In this document: piece after piece, positions 11,932-24,100 of the stretch
Numbering within the stretch: the stretch's first letter is position 1
How the letters are laid out: every line of letters begins with the position of its first letter
Source: Sphaerolaimus hirsutus
Lineage: Eukaryota > Nematoda > Chromadorea > Monhysterida > Sphaerolaimidae
Length of the DNA stretch: 64,000 nucleotides
Assembly (NCBI GenBank): GCA_964036195.1
Contig: OZ038460.1
Coordinates: 11,039,504 to 11,103,503 of the forward strand
Direction: 5' to 3'
Translations under genes and position numbers: made by a program
The notes under the pieces: model-generated
Told to the model about the DNA's origin: nothing
Databases searched by the model: none
Seen by the model: the letters and a program-made list of their open reading frames with translations, nothing else

Positions 11932-12656
11932 GGCCAATAGTGGCTATGGGCATTGTAGTGAATTAGATACTTTATATCTTTCATTTGTAATCATTGTAAT
12001 TGCTCATAAAAGTGATTGCCACATCATTCTGATCATTTTAAGTGCTCAACCATCAAAATCAGTTGAAAATTCATGGAAATATGCACTTCCGAATGTGTGG
12101 CCACTAGTGATGGAATGGCGCCATGGCGCTGGCGCCCTTTTCTGTGGCGCCATCTGGGACCTGGCGCCATTATTTCGAATGGCGCCATGGCGCCCTTGGC
12201 GCTTGGCGCCATTTTCTGTGGCGCCATCTGGGACCTGGCGCCATTATTTCGAATGGCGCCATGGCGCCCTTGGCGCTTGGCGCCATTTTTGCTGGCGCCA
12301 ATTTGGCGCCCGGCGCCATTGTTTTTGGATGGCGCCGGATATGGCGCGAAGATGACGGGATGAACGGTCATATTTGGTTGTATTCAACTGCCTTTTCTGC
12401 TAAATGATGTCATTTAGGTGATATTCAACACAGTCACCTTTGTTATTTTTTGCCAGCATTGCAAATTTGGGTTTGGCAAAACTGCAAATTATATATTATA
12501 ACAAATGGAAATGTTCATCTAAAATGATTTTTTCACAGCCCTTACATAATTGATTAGGTACCTATTTACAATGCACTGTATTTTCATGAAATACTATACT
12601 TGCTTGAATAATTCCACTTTTTGTCATCATTTTTTATTATTTTTTGTCATCAGACA

Positions 12657-13448
12657 CAGAGTTGTTAAAATACCGGTATTTTTGAAAAGTGTAAGTGTAA
12701 GTGTAAATACACTTTCCAAATTTTGAGTATGGATACAAAAAGTGTAAGGTATTTTAAAAATACCTAGGAAAGTGTAAAAAAAGTGTAAGTGTAAAAAATT
12801 TTTTTAGAAAGAGCTCCCACTGTTGAACATTAGAAAACACCACTATTTTTACCTTTAGATCATTTTATTTGTCATTTTCATGCATTTTTTCACATTTTAC
12901 TGCCTTTTATGAAACATTTCAGACTGTAACAAATACTGTAGTGGTATGAAGTTCCCTAATAATGGCACCTTTTCAGTGTTGATACTTTACGGATTAAGCA
13001 ATGTGATACACACTGTTTAAATGCAAGAATGGACATGCAGCAAATGTCAATGCAAAAGCCAGTTGACTTTGTGTCCAGCTGGTGAATTTCCATTGATCTT
13101 GTCCTTTTTACAAAAGTATGATGAAACTGTAGAATACCATGAGTACTGATCAAAGGTTGGAGATCAAAGACTAGTTTGTACATTTGCCATATTTTCTACA
13201 TTCAATGCATAACTGCATGTGTGCACTGTGCAGTTATTTTTTGTACATGACCCAATTTTATGCTTTCTCAGAAGCATAAAACAGGGCCATCTGAAAGAAA
13301 AAATACACTTTCTGTACCCGGGTATTTTGCTCAGGAAAGTGTAAAAAAAGTGTATGGGTATTTTATGAAAGTGTAAGTGTAAGTGTAAATATAAATACCC
13401 ATTTACCCGGGTATTTCGGGTAAGTGTAAATACACTTTCGCAACTCTG
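12657..13448. mobile_element. hAT MITE with CAGAGTTG ends and AAGTGTAAGTG words
   Basis: The termini CAGAGTTG and CAACTCTG are inverted and flanked by an exact 8 bp duplication ATCAGACA (12649-12656, 13449-13456). Subterminal sequence repeats GTGTAAGTGTAAATACC words in inverted orientation. Related fragments are at about 23355-23530, 25805-26015 and 58041-58090. CAGAG termini are typical of hAT elements. Confidence 0.88.
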
Positions 13449-13769
13449 ATCAGACATTCTTCAGGGGGAACTATGTAGCTAAGGGGAGGAATTATTCAAG
13501 CAAATGCGGTATCTCTATAGACCTTAAGCAATGAATAGTTTATTTTTTCAAGAGCAAATTTTTCAGGGGTTAATCAAGAGAGGGGTATTTCAAGGGGGAA
13601 TTACTTCGACAGAATTTTTTCAAAGTGCACATTTTGAGGAGGTATTTCAAGGAAATACGGTAACACAATTTCATAAAAGTTTTGGCGAAATGATAAACCC
13701 CCTCGAATAAGCGCCTTCAAATAACCCACACAAAACTTGGGTACAGCATGTTGCTCTTCTGGGCTTACA

Positions 13770-13850
13770 TACCATTTCCTCGAGGACTATTTCCCCCGGC
13801 AGGGTGAAATACCCCACCGCCAACGAGGACTATATCCCCCAATGTATAAT
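13770..13850. repeat. GGACTATTTCCCCC-word fragment
   Basis: Repeats of GAGGACTAT(T/A)TCCCCC resemble the inverted cluster at 15710-15870, so the two may be the ends of one broken element. No target duplication was resolved. Confidence 0.35.
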
Positions 13851-14311
13851 ATATAATGTAATACACCTTATTTGTGTTTACCATTGACAGGGGCATCTGT
13901 TAGGCTGCATGGATTATTGATTGCTATTTACATGCATAGCTCTATACACGGCTGGGTACAGTTACCATCCCAATGGAAACAGACGCCAACACACGCGCAC
14001 TCAGTACCGGGAAGGTTTTTTTTACGTATTGATTCAGATCGACCCCTGCGTACGCACGCAATTACGAATTATTATGCCAATTCTTGTCGGATTATCTTAC
14101 CTACCTATTTATATTGTCTTTGCGTGAACGTTTTGCGTCTTTAGGGCACAGCCGTGACGTGACGTTGAGTGACATTTATTTGTGTATGTACATTTGCGGC
14201 AGTTTGTGCGTACTGAATTATATGTTATAAATTTTTCCTATTTATATATTTTCAGTGAGTAATTAGTCAATATTACAAATACGGTAACTTACATAAAAAT
14301 GTGCATAAATG

Positions 14312-14490
14312 TAGGGTTCAAACGGGATTGACTTTTCGGGGTCGGGATCGGGATTCACTTTTTGAGATTTCGGGATCGGGATCGGGATTCACTTTTTGAG
14401 ATTTCGGGATCGGGATCGGGATTGGGGTTTCGGTATCGGGATCGGGATTGGTATTTTGAGATTCCGGGATCGGGATCGGGATTGGCCTTA
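14312..14490. repeat. Fragment of the GGGATC-word hAT-like family
   Basis: It begins TAGGGTTCAAACGGGAT like the intact copy at 45714-46297 and has about ten GGGATC(G) repeats. The right end is missing. Confidence 0.6.
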
Positions 14491-14739
14491 AACGTAAAGC
14501 GGAGTAATAATCGGGAGTTCACGTAAAGACAATGTAAGATAATCCTACCAGAAGCGGCCTTGATGCACGCCGCCACTGACCTCTCAAATGCAAGAGCAAT
14601 CAAGGCGGAACAAAAACTAATGCAAATCCCAGTTCCTAAGTGGGCGTGTGCGCTTGGGTCTGGCATTGGGATGGTAACTGGAATACGCCCTATACACACA
14701 ACAGAATTGCAACATTGCATTGCAGGGTGTTGCATTGAT

Positions 14740-15595
14740 GCATGGCACAATTATGCACGTGTCTATTAGGCCACATTGATTATCGATTATGTGGGTGGTT
14801 GAAGAAAAATGCATGCAACTTCAAAACTCTATATCTCGGCCATTTCTCAGCCAATTTTCACCAGTGAACACTTAAAATGGTTAGAATCACATGGAGATTA
14901 CACATGGAGATTTTATGTTCAGATTATATTTTTATATTTTAAGTCTTCATTGGTGGAAATAGTAAAAACTATGCAAATCGGAAACGTGAACCACACTGCA
15001 GTTTTAGGCATTCTATTGTGAAAACTGGCATAGTGAGATTTATGTAATGTGACACCAGTGCAACAGAACAAAATACCAGAGCATTTTGTCTGTGATCCAT
15101 TGGTGTTTTGTCTGTGTTGCATTAATGTCTTGTCTGTGTTGCATTGATGTTTTGTCTCATGATTGCCATAATGTATAGTTCAACATATGAAAAACTGTAT
15201 GATTTTTGGTTCAATATTCAGATGGGTGATGGTAATCATGACAGATAAAACTACAATGGACCGCAGACAAAACAGCAATGCAACACAGACAATACACCAA
15301 TGCAACACGCCTGTGATTTTTGTCTGTGATCCATTGGTGTTTTGTCCGTGTTGCATTGATGTTTTGTCTGTGGTGCATTGGTGTCCAAAAATACTAATGC
15401 AACACCTGCAACACGTTAAAACGGACATCTCCATGTGATTCTGATCATTTTAAGTGTTCAGTGGTGAAAATCGGCTGAGAAATGGCTGAGAAATAGAGTT
15501 TTGAAGTTGCATGCATTTTTCTTTGTGCACCCACACAATCGATAATCAATGCCAATGGGCCTAACAGACGCGTGCATAATTGTGGAGCACCACGC
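14740..15595. mobile_element. Foldback element with arms of about 170-200 bp
   Basis: The segment from CACAATTATGCACG (14748) through AATCACATGGAGAT (about 14900) is repeated inverted at about 15425-15580. The centre contains TTTTGTCTGTGTTGCATTGATG words in both orientations. A related fragment lies at 62110-62178. Confidence 0.65.
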
Positions 15596-15699
15596 GTCAA
15601 TAAATAATTTTGAACTGATGCAAGTGTTGTTCTTGCATCACATTAGATAAAAGAAAAAATCACTTAGAACACATTCTTGTGGCCAAACAGAAGCCCCAA

Positions 15700-15875
15700 T
15701 AGAGTAATTAGAGTGGGCGGGGGAAGTAGTCCTACTCAATATACTGTTTAATACTCTTTTGTATGGAGGACTACTTCCCCCCACGTTATAAAAGTCGGGG
15801 TGAAGTAGTCCTTGGGCGGAAGTAGTCCTCGCGGACTATTTCCCTCTGGGGGGAAGATGTCCATGGGGGGATATT
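15700..15875. repeat. GAGGACTACTTCCCCC-word cluster
   Basis: It has at least five direct or inverted copies of GTAGTCCTC / GGACTACTTCCCCC. It is probably the partner of the fragment at 13770-13850. Confidence 0.35.
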
Positions 15876-16372
15876 TACCTGTAATTGCTCTTCTGTAAAT
15901 GCTTCCATCGTGATACACATGCTGAAATAGTGAATTTTTGTTGACGCCCGGCGCCATTGTTTCTGGCGCCCTTTGGCGCCCGGCGCCATTTTTTCAGATG
16001 GCGCCATGGCGCCATTGGCGCCTGGCGCCATTTTCTGTGGCACCCGGCGCCATATTTTTGAATAGCGCCATGGCGCCATTGGCGCCTGGCGCCATTTTTC
16101 CTGGCGCTTTTCCATCACTAGTGGCCACTGAGAAACTGCCCGATATTTACTTCGGAAATTCCAGCCCGGTGCGGTGCCTTTCGGTGCTAGCACCGGCAAC
16201 CCGCCGGTGCCCTTCGGTGCCGGTGCCATTTTTTCCGAATGGCACCGGTGCCGGTGCGGTGCGGTGCCATTTTCTTGCCAATGCCCCAGGGTGCCCGGTG
16301 CCATTTTTTTCCGAATGGCACTGGTCCCGGTGCGGTGCGGTGCCATTTTTTCCGGTGCCTTTAACATCACTA

Positions 16373-17695
16373 CTCCCTACAGATTTGTAGGGTAGGGCGT
16401 ACGCCCGATAGATTTTTTAAAGTTCAGCCGCATCGACGCACATGCAACGAGAGCAAGGCGGTTCGTAAAATACATGAAACTATCCATTAAGCAGGATTTA
16501 CAGCATAACGATCAATAGGAGGTGATGCGACAAATTCAACTTCACCGAAAAATTACTTATTTTCATTTTTTCAATTTTTTAAAATTAAAAATTGATGTTT
16601 AATAATCAATATTTTGCAAAAATTATGTGCGAGATGTGAAACTCGAATTTGAATGACAAACGTTCGATAAAAAATTGTCCACTGTCAAATCAATTTCACG
16701 GTGAGGCATTAAAATCAATTTGCCGGTGGCCATTGCATGCAATGACAGCCGACAAATTGATTTTAGGGTATCACCGCGAAATTGATTTGACGGCGGACAA
16801 TTTTTCATCGAACGTTTTTCATTCAAATTCGAGTTTCAGATCTCGCACATACTAAATTTTTGCAAAATATTGATTATTAAACATGAATTTTTAATAAAAA
16901 AAACTTTAAAAAATGAAAATAAGTAATTTTTCGGTGACGTTGAATTTGTCGCATCACCTCCTATTGATCGTTATGCTGTAAATCCGGCTTTAAGGTCGCC
17001 GATATTGCAATATGACGTAAATATATCACTTCGATTTTGGCCTGGAAATCACGATTTCGTCATTTCTTGGCCGTCCACCAATTTGTTCGATTTTGTCGCG
17101 CTTTTGTATTGTCAGGTGCCAGATTTAATTCTCCCTACAGATTTTGTAGGGTAGGGCATCCGCCCGATAGATTTTCAACGTTCCGCCAGGGGCCAGATTT
17201 AATACTCCCTACAGATTTGTAGGGTAGGGCAGACGGATTTAATACGCCCGACAGATTTTTTAAAGTTTAATCGCATCGACGCACATGCACCGTCAGCAAG
17301 GCAGTTCGTGGAATGCCCTACCCTACAAAATCTGTAGGGAGAAATAAATCTCGTCCTAGGCGGTCACTTTTTTAGTGTTCACTGCCTACAACCGAAACCA
17401 TGAGGGCAGCGACAAGAAAGAAATGCATGCACGAGCGTACAAAGCGCGACTTATGCGAGTTATGCGCCCAACAAAATTTAATAAAGAACGAGTTGGCCGA
17501 CGGCCAAGAAATGACGACATCGTGATTTCCGTGTCAAAATCGAAGTGATATACCTACGTCATATTGCAGTATTGGCGACCTTAAGGGATAGTTTCATGCA
17601 TTTTACGAACCGCCTTGCTGTTGGTGCATGTGCGTCGCAAAAAATCTATCGGGCGTACGCCCTACCCTACAAATCTGTAGGGAGAATTAAATCTG
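16373..17695. mobile_element. CTCCCTACAGATTTGTAGGG inverted-repeat element
   Basis: The left sequence from 16373 (CTCCCTACAGATTTGTAGGG, then GTACGCCCGATAGATTTTTT) is inverted at 17640-17695, ending GAATTAAATCTGGCCCC. The missing outermost part of the left end, GGGCCAGATTTAATTC, is at 8673-8688, on the far side of the GGTGCC element that split it. Internal copies of the same terminus at about 17112 and 17190 show further nesting. A second version is at about 20825-21315. Confidence 0.6.
16505..16988. repeat. Near-perfect palindrome with arms of about 240 bp
   Basis: The arm from AGGATTTACAGCATAACG rightward is mirrored leftward from TTATGCTGTAAATCCGG. The centre is near GCATGCAATG at 16735-16744. 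ORFs on both strands are mirror images and not genes. The right arm opens the duplicated unit described at 16875-19647. Confidence 0.7.
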
Positions 17696-17998
17696 GCCCC
17701 AAGTATGCTAGTGATACCATACGTCGATCATTGCATGCAAACGATCATTGACAAACAAATTTTAGGGCGTCAACGTGAAATTGATTTGTCAGCAAACTAC
17801 TTTTGATTCAAATATGAATTGAACATCCTGCACATAATGAATTTTAGCGCAAAATTGAGTATTGAACATAAATTTTGAATAAAAAAAATGAACACCTGAG
17901 TATAATTAATTTTTCGCCGACGTATTTTGTCATTTCACCTTCTGTTTGTTATTATGCTGTAAATCGACTTTTCCTCAGCCATCTGTGCCCCGCCCGCA

Positions 17999-18131
17999 GT
18001 GACTCCGTGCGCAGCCAACGAAACGCTGTGCAACTCCGGTGGACACCGCGGCAGTTTGTGTGAATTTGAATGACGACGCATTTCAATGCAATTGCACCGA
18101 AGAACTTTACTCGGGGACCTACTGTGATATC
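17999..18131 (+). pseudogene. EGF exon, left duplicate, frameshifted
   Basis: This copy matches the intact exon at 21599-21730 and keeps the acceptor CCCGCAG and donor GTGAGT. It has one extra C near 18034 (AACTCCGG against AACTCGG), making it 133 instead of 132 bp. Including it would shift the frame within the EGF module. Confidence 0.8.
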
Positions 18132-21100
18132 AGTGAGTTCACAGCCAATATTTGGGTAGAATAGTTCTGCTTGATATTTGCATCTGCAATTATTCTGCAA
18201 CTGAAATTACCACCAAAATAGTTTTTGCCACTCAGTCAAAAGCGGTGCATCATTATGCATTGTTATTCGGAGTTTGACTGAAATTTTTGAGTCTATGCAA
18301 AGGAAGCTTTTACTGTTTTCAATTTACAAAAATAGAATTACAAAGTGATGGGCAAACATAAAATGTGTGAACTTGCATAATATGGACCAATGGAAGCGAT
18401 TGATATAATTCATTTCCATCAAAATGACTGCAAATATGTATCAAAGTGTAGAGGAAAACTGGACGTAATTAGGATTTACCGTATTTCTTCTAATAGAAGG
18501 GCGCCCTTCTATTTTTTCGTCAGCTTTTCTACCCGCGCTTCTATTGGAGACGCCCTTCTATTGGATACTGCCCTTATATTTGTTTCGCCATTTTTTCGGC
18601 GAATTTTTTTATGTTCTGCCAAGGATTTTCAATGTGTTAAGCCAGAGACAGTTCATAGAATGATGATTTATAGAGACCGTTCAATATTTGATGTTAAAGT
18701 AACACCAAATCAATGGAAAAAAGCCATTAAAGTAAAGTGTCCGCTGATATTCTTTAATTTTTTCATGCATTTGGCACAATTCCAGCACTTTGTGTACCTT
18801 CTATTGGGGACCGTCCTTCTATTTATTTCGTGGCCCAAGTCGAAAAAGTGTACCTTCTATTGGAGACACCCTTCTATTGGAGACACGCCCTTCTATCAGA
18901 AAAAAAATATGGTATACCGTATTACCTCGAAATACCCCAGGGGGTTTATTATTTCGCCAGCAAAATTTTAGGGGGGATAATTCGAGGGGGGGTCTATTAT
19001 TTCGCCAGAAATTTTCGGAAATTCCCCATACTCAGACATAGCAAAATCAAACAATTACATAGATAGATATGTGGTTATAGGCCCGTAAATCCTCGAATAA
19101 GTCCCCGGGGGAGTTATTTTTTCCTCAGAATTTTTCGAGGGTGGACTTATTTGAGGGGGGGCGTTATTCGAGGGGGGGAGTTATTTTTTCGTCGGAATAT
19201 TGAGTAAAAAGCATGATCAATATATCATCCAAATGGGGTTAAGTTAGTTGCATAAAGGTCTAAGCCAGTATAGAAATCCCATAATTCATGGAATGAAATC
19301 AATGTTAGTGTGCATCAAATGCAAAATAATACATACTTTTAATGAACGTATACATAAATACGTTTTTTTATACGTGGACTTCTTTCCCACCCATAAAATA
19401 GGGGGGAGTTATTCGAGGGGGGGAGTTATTTTTTCCTCAGCCTGCTTAGAGGGGGGAGTTATTTGAGGGGGGGGGGAGTTTTTCGAGGGGGGGGACTTAT
19501 TCGAGGATTTACGGTATAACTGTTTATACACATAAACCCTACCCTAACAGCACTCAATCATCAGTTTTAACGTGTGTTCTGCATTGTACAGATCACAAAC
19601 TGCGGTATTTGTCATGTACGTTCCCTTTACACTCAATTTTAGGGGGGGTATTTCATTTTCTGTGGCGCCCTTTGGCGCCCGGCGCCATATTTTCGAATAG
19701 CGCCATGGCGCCATTGGCGCCTGGCGCCATTTTTCCTGGCGCTTTTCCATCACTAGTGGCCACTGAGAAACTGCCCGATATTTACTTCGGAAATTCCAGC
19801 CCGGTGCGGTGCCTTTCGGTGCTAGCACCGGCAACCCGCCGGTGCCCTTCGGTCATAGGGGATTTTGAGGGTAGCATTTTAGGGGGGGGGGGGGGGGGTC
19901 GGCCCCCCCCCCTAAAATGCTACCCTCAAAATCCCCTATGCCTTCGGTGCCGGTGCCATTTTTTTCCAAATTATTTCCAACTCACTACTTAAACTCGGCG
20001 GACATGAAACGAATCAGCGATTCGGCCCTTCGTTACCAATGACGAATGTTTTTTAATTCGAACTTGAATGGACGGATTCCATTCAGTTCACGATAAATTT
20101 GATTCAATCCTATTTTTTATGCGAGAACGATGTGAATTTGATAGACAAATCGTTATAGAAAGTCGGATTGTTAGGTCTTACGTAAGATCTTATCGTCGCA
20201 GTCCCGACAAATGCATTCAAAAAATTACGTATGAACTTACCGCTGCGTCCAAGTTACTGTTGCGTTTTATACTAACAAAGTAAAAGACGCATGATTTCCG
20301 TTTGCGTCAACGATAATGACCGCAGAATGCAATTAAGTCAACACAAGTGTCAACTCGTGTGTGGGCTACCATCAGCGACCAATTGCGGTCGCTTAATCGC
20401 AATTCGCAGCCATTTTTGTTGACGCTGACGGAAATCCTGCGTCTTTCATACTTGGTAACATTCTCGCAAACGGTAACTTGGACGTGTGCCAACTGAGAAT
20501 ATACGCAGTTGTACGAAAATTCCTTAGACCATTGACTTCTATAATGTCTGTCGAGTTTATTAAACATGAATTTTTAATAAAAAAAACTTTAAAAAATGAA
20601 AATAAGTAATTTTTCGGTGACGTTGAATTTGTAGCATCACCTCCTATTGATCATTATGCTGTAAATCCGGCTTTAAGGTCGCCGATATTGCAATATGACG
20701 TAAATATATCACTTTGATTTTGGCCTGGAAATCACGATTTCGTCATTTCTTGGCCGTCCACCAATTCGTTCGATTTTGTCGGGCGCATTACTCGCATAAG
20801 TCGCGCTTTTGTATTGTCAGGCGCCAGATTTAATTCGCCCTACAGATTTTGTAGGGTAGGGCATCCGCCCGAGAGATTTTCAACGTTCCGCCAGGTGGAC
20901 GCACACGCACCGAGAGCAAGGCAGTTCGTGGAATGCCCTACCCTACAAAATCTGTAGGGAGAATTAAATCTCGTCCTAGGCGGTCACTTTTTTAGTGTTC
21001 ACTGCCTACAACCGAGACCATGAGGGCAGCGACAATAAAGAAATGCACGCACGAGCGTACAAAAGCGCGACTTATGCGAGTAATGCGCCCAACAAAATCT

Positions 21101-24100
21101 AATAAAGAACGAGTTGGCCGACGGCCAAGAAATGACGACATCGTGATTTCCGTGTCAAAATCGAAGTGATATACGTCATATTGCAGTATTGGCGACCTTA
21201 AGGGATAGTTTCATGCATTTTACGAACCGCCTTGCTGTTGGTGCATGTGCGTCGCAAAAGATCTATCGGGCGTACGCCCTACCCTACAAATCTGTAGGGA
21301 GAATTAATTCTGGCCCCAAGTATTCTAGTGATACCATACGTCGATCATTGCCAAATAAATTTTAGGGCGTCAACGTGAAATTGATTTGTCAGCAAACTAC
21401 TTTTGATTCAAATATGAATTGAGCATCCTGCACATAATAAATTTTAGCGCAAAACTGAGTATTGAACATAAATTTTGAATAAAAAACATGAACACCGAGT
21501 ATAATTAATTTTTCGCCGACGTATTTTGTCATTTCACCTTCTGTTTGTTATTATGCTGTAAATTGACTTTTCCTCAGCCATCTGTGCCCCGCCCGCAGTG
21601 ACTCCGTGCGCAGCCAACGAAACGCTGTGCAACTCGGTGGACACCGCGGCAGTTTGTGTGAATTTGAATGACGACGCATTTCAATGCAATTGCACCGAAG
21701 AACTTTACTCGGGGACCTACTGTGATATCAGTGAGTTCACAGCCAATATTTGGGTAGAATAGTTCTGCTTGATATTTGCATCTGCAATTATTCTGCAACT
21801 GAAATTACCACCAAAATAGTTTTTGCCACTCAGTCAAAAGCGGTGCATCATTATGCATTGTTATTCGGAGTTTGACTGAAATTTTTGAGTCTATGCAAAG
21901 GAAGCTTTTACTGTTTTCAATTTACAAAAATAGAATTACAAAGTGATGGGCAAACATAAAATGTGTGAACTTGCATAATATGGACCAATGGACGCGATTG
22001 ATATAATTCATTTCCATCAAAATGACTGCAAATATGTATCAAAGTGTAGAGGAAAACTGGACGTAATTAGGATTTACCGTATTTCTTCTAATAGAAGGGC
22101 GCCCTTCTATTTTTTCGTCAGCTTTTCTACCCGCGCTTCTATTGGAGACGCCCTTCTATTGGATACTGCCCTTATATTTGTTTCGCCATTTTTTTGGCGA
22201 ATTTTTTTATGTTCTGCCAAGGATTTTCAATGTGTTAAGCCAGAGACAGTTCATAGAATGATGATTTATAGAGACCGTTCAATATTTGATGTTAAAGTAA
22301 CACCAAATCAATGGACAAAAGCCACTAAAGTACAGTGTCCGCTGATATTCTTTAATTTTTTCATGCATTTGGCACAATTCCAGCACTTTGTGTACCTTCT
22401 ATTGGGGACCGTCCTTCTATTTATTTCGTGGCCCAAGTCGAAAAAGTGTACCTTCTATTGGAGACACCCTTCTATTGGAGACACGCCCTTCTATCAGAAA
22501 AAAAATATGGTATACCGTATTACCTCGAAATACCCCAGGGGGTTTATTATTTCGCCAGCAAAATTTTAGGGGGGATAATTCGAGGGGGGGTCTATTATTT
22601 CGCCAGAAATTTTCGGAAATTCCCCATACTCAGACATAGCAAAATCAAACAATTACATAGATAGATATGTGGTTATAGGCCCGTAAATCCTCGAATAAGT
22701 CCCCGGGGGAGTTATTTTTTCCTCAGAATTTTTCGAGGGGGGACTTATTTGAGGGGGGGCGTTATTCGAGGGGGGGAGTTATTTTTTCGTCGGAATTTTG
22801 AGTAAAAAGCATGATCAATATATCATCCAAATGGGGTTAAGTTAGTTGCATAAAGGTCTAAGCCAGTATAGAAATCCCATAATTCATGGAATGAAATCAA
22901 TGTTAGTGTGCATCAAATGCAAAATAATACATACTTTTAATGAACGTATACATAAATACGTTTTTTTATACGTGGACTTCTTTCCCACCCATAAAATAGG
23001 GGGGAGTTATTCGAGGGGGGGAGTTATTTTTTCCTCAGCCTGCTTAGAGGGGGGAGTTATTCGAGGGGGGGGGGGAGTTTTTCGAGGGGGGGGACTTATT
23101 CGAGGATTTACGGTATAACTGTTTATACACATAAACCCTACCCTAACAGCACTCAATCATCAGTTTTAACGTGTGTTCTGCATTGTACAGATCACAAACT
23201 GCGGTATTTGTCATGTACGTTCCCTTTACACTCAATTTTAGGGGGGGGGGTATTTCGAGGGGGGGGGGTTATTATTTCCTCAGCCGAATTTTAGGGGGGG
23301 GGGTATTTCGAGGGGGGGTTAATTCAAGGGGGGATAATTCGAGGTAATACGGTATTCAATTTACTAGAAAATACTCAAAAATACTTGAGTAAATACTTTT
23401 ACGCAATTTTACCCAAGTACTGGGTAAAAACAAAGTATTTTACCTGGGTAATTTTTGAGCATGGGTAAAAATGAAAGTATTTACCGGTACGAGTACTTTT
23501 TAAAAAGTTCCGTACTTATAACAACTCTGGTGTATGAGTGAGTACCAATTCGCCATACAAAATCACAGTGCTGCCGTGTCTTCAAAACCAAGGAATTTGC
23601 AACACAGTAGATCAAAATGCAATGTGTGAAAACATTGATAGTGAAGCAGGAACATATCAGTGCATTTGCTCAGATCCTGACTGGTTTGGAGGAGTACATT
23701 GTGAGATATGTAAGTAAACTTTAATGGATCCATACTTTCTGCGTCGTTTTGGGATTTTTTGTAGCTTTCATTGACGTATTGATTTTTTATTGACATTTCA
23801 AAGCATTTCAAAGCTTTCAATATAGTTTCAATAGATGAGAAAAAATAGTAGAAACAGCAAAAACTTAAAAAGTTTCATAAACCAATAGGTAGTTTCAATA
23901 CTGGCACAGACTTGGCATGCAAAAAAGCTGTATGCAACATGACCGACCCCCTAGCAACCTGCATTGCAGTGCCAGAGCATAAATCGTTCGAATGTGTCTG
24001 CTCAGAAAATTTCACTGGAGAACATTGTGACATGGGTAATGTCTTTTTTATGGCATAATTCTTGCTTATTTTGTTGACTTGGGGTCAATACCGCAAGTGG

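Larger units (their letters stand above)
12105..16120. mobile_element. GGCGCC-word hAT-like element, copy 3, with nested insertions
   Basis: TAGTGATGGA at the left and TCCATCACTA at the right are flanked by an exact 8 bp palindromic duplication GTGGCCAC (12097-12104 and 16121-16128). GGCGCC arrays occupy 12115-12350 and 15945-16110. Between them lie other elements, including the hAT insertion at 12657-13448 and the foldback at 14740-15595. It is inserted in the GGTGCC element at 8696-16372. Confidence 0.75.
8696..16372. mobile_element. GGTGCC-word hAT-like element, copy 2, split by nested insertions
   Basis: The left end TAGTGATGTAAAGGC and the right end GGTGCCTTTAACATCACTA are separated by 7.7 kb of nested insertions. 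Flanks are CCCCCTAC (8688-8695) and CTCCCTAC (16373-16380), seven of eight identical. The target is the inverted-repeat end of another element (GGGCCAGATTTAATTC family). Its own middle can be followed in pieces through 8940-9024, 9433-9600, 11935-12104 and 16121-16372, matching the intact copy at 7594-8543. Confidence 0.75.
16875..19647. repeat. Tandem segmental duplication, left unit
   Basis: This stretch recurs nearly identically at 20558-23240 in the same orientation, offset by 3,683 bp at the start and 3,598 bp at the end. The offset change reflects small indels, including an extra block near 17190-17270 on the left. The unit contains an EGF exon, the TTCTATTGGAGACG element and nested C-rich MITEs. 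About 0.9 kb of other repeats separates the units. Confidence 0.85.
20558..23240. repeat. Tandem segmental duplication, right unit
   Basis: This is the second copy of 16875-19647. It keeps the EGF exon in frame and the C-rich MITEs complete, so it is likely closer to the ancestral arrangement. Confidence 0.85.

Noticed and set aside
18390-18971. 193-codon ORF, repeated at 21988-22569
   Set aside because: It is duplicated because the DNA segment is duplicated. It crosses the CTTCTATTGGAGACG element and a C-rich MITE, and shows no domain.
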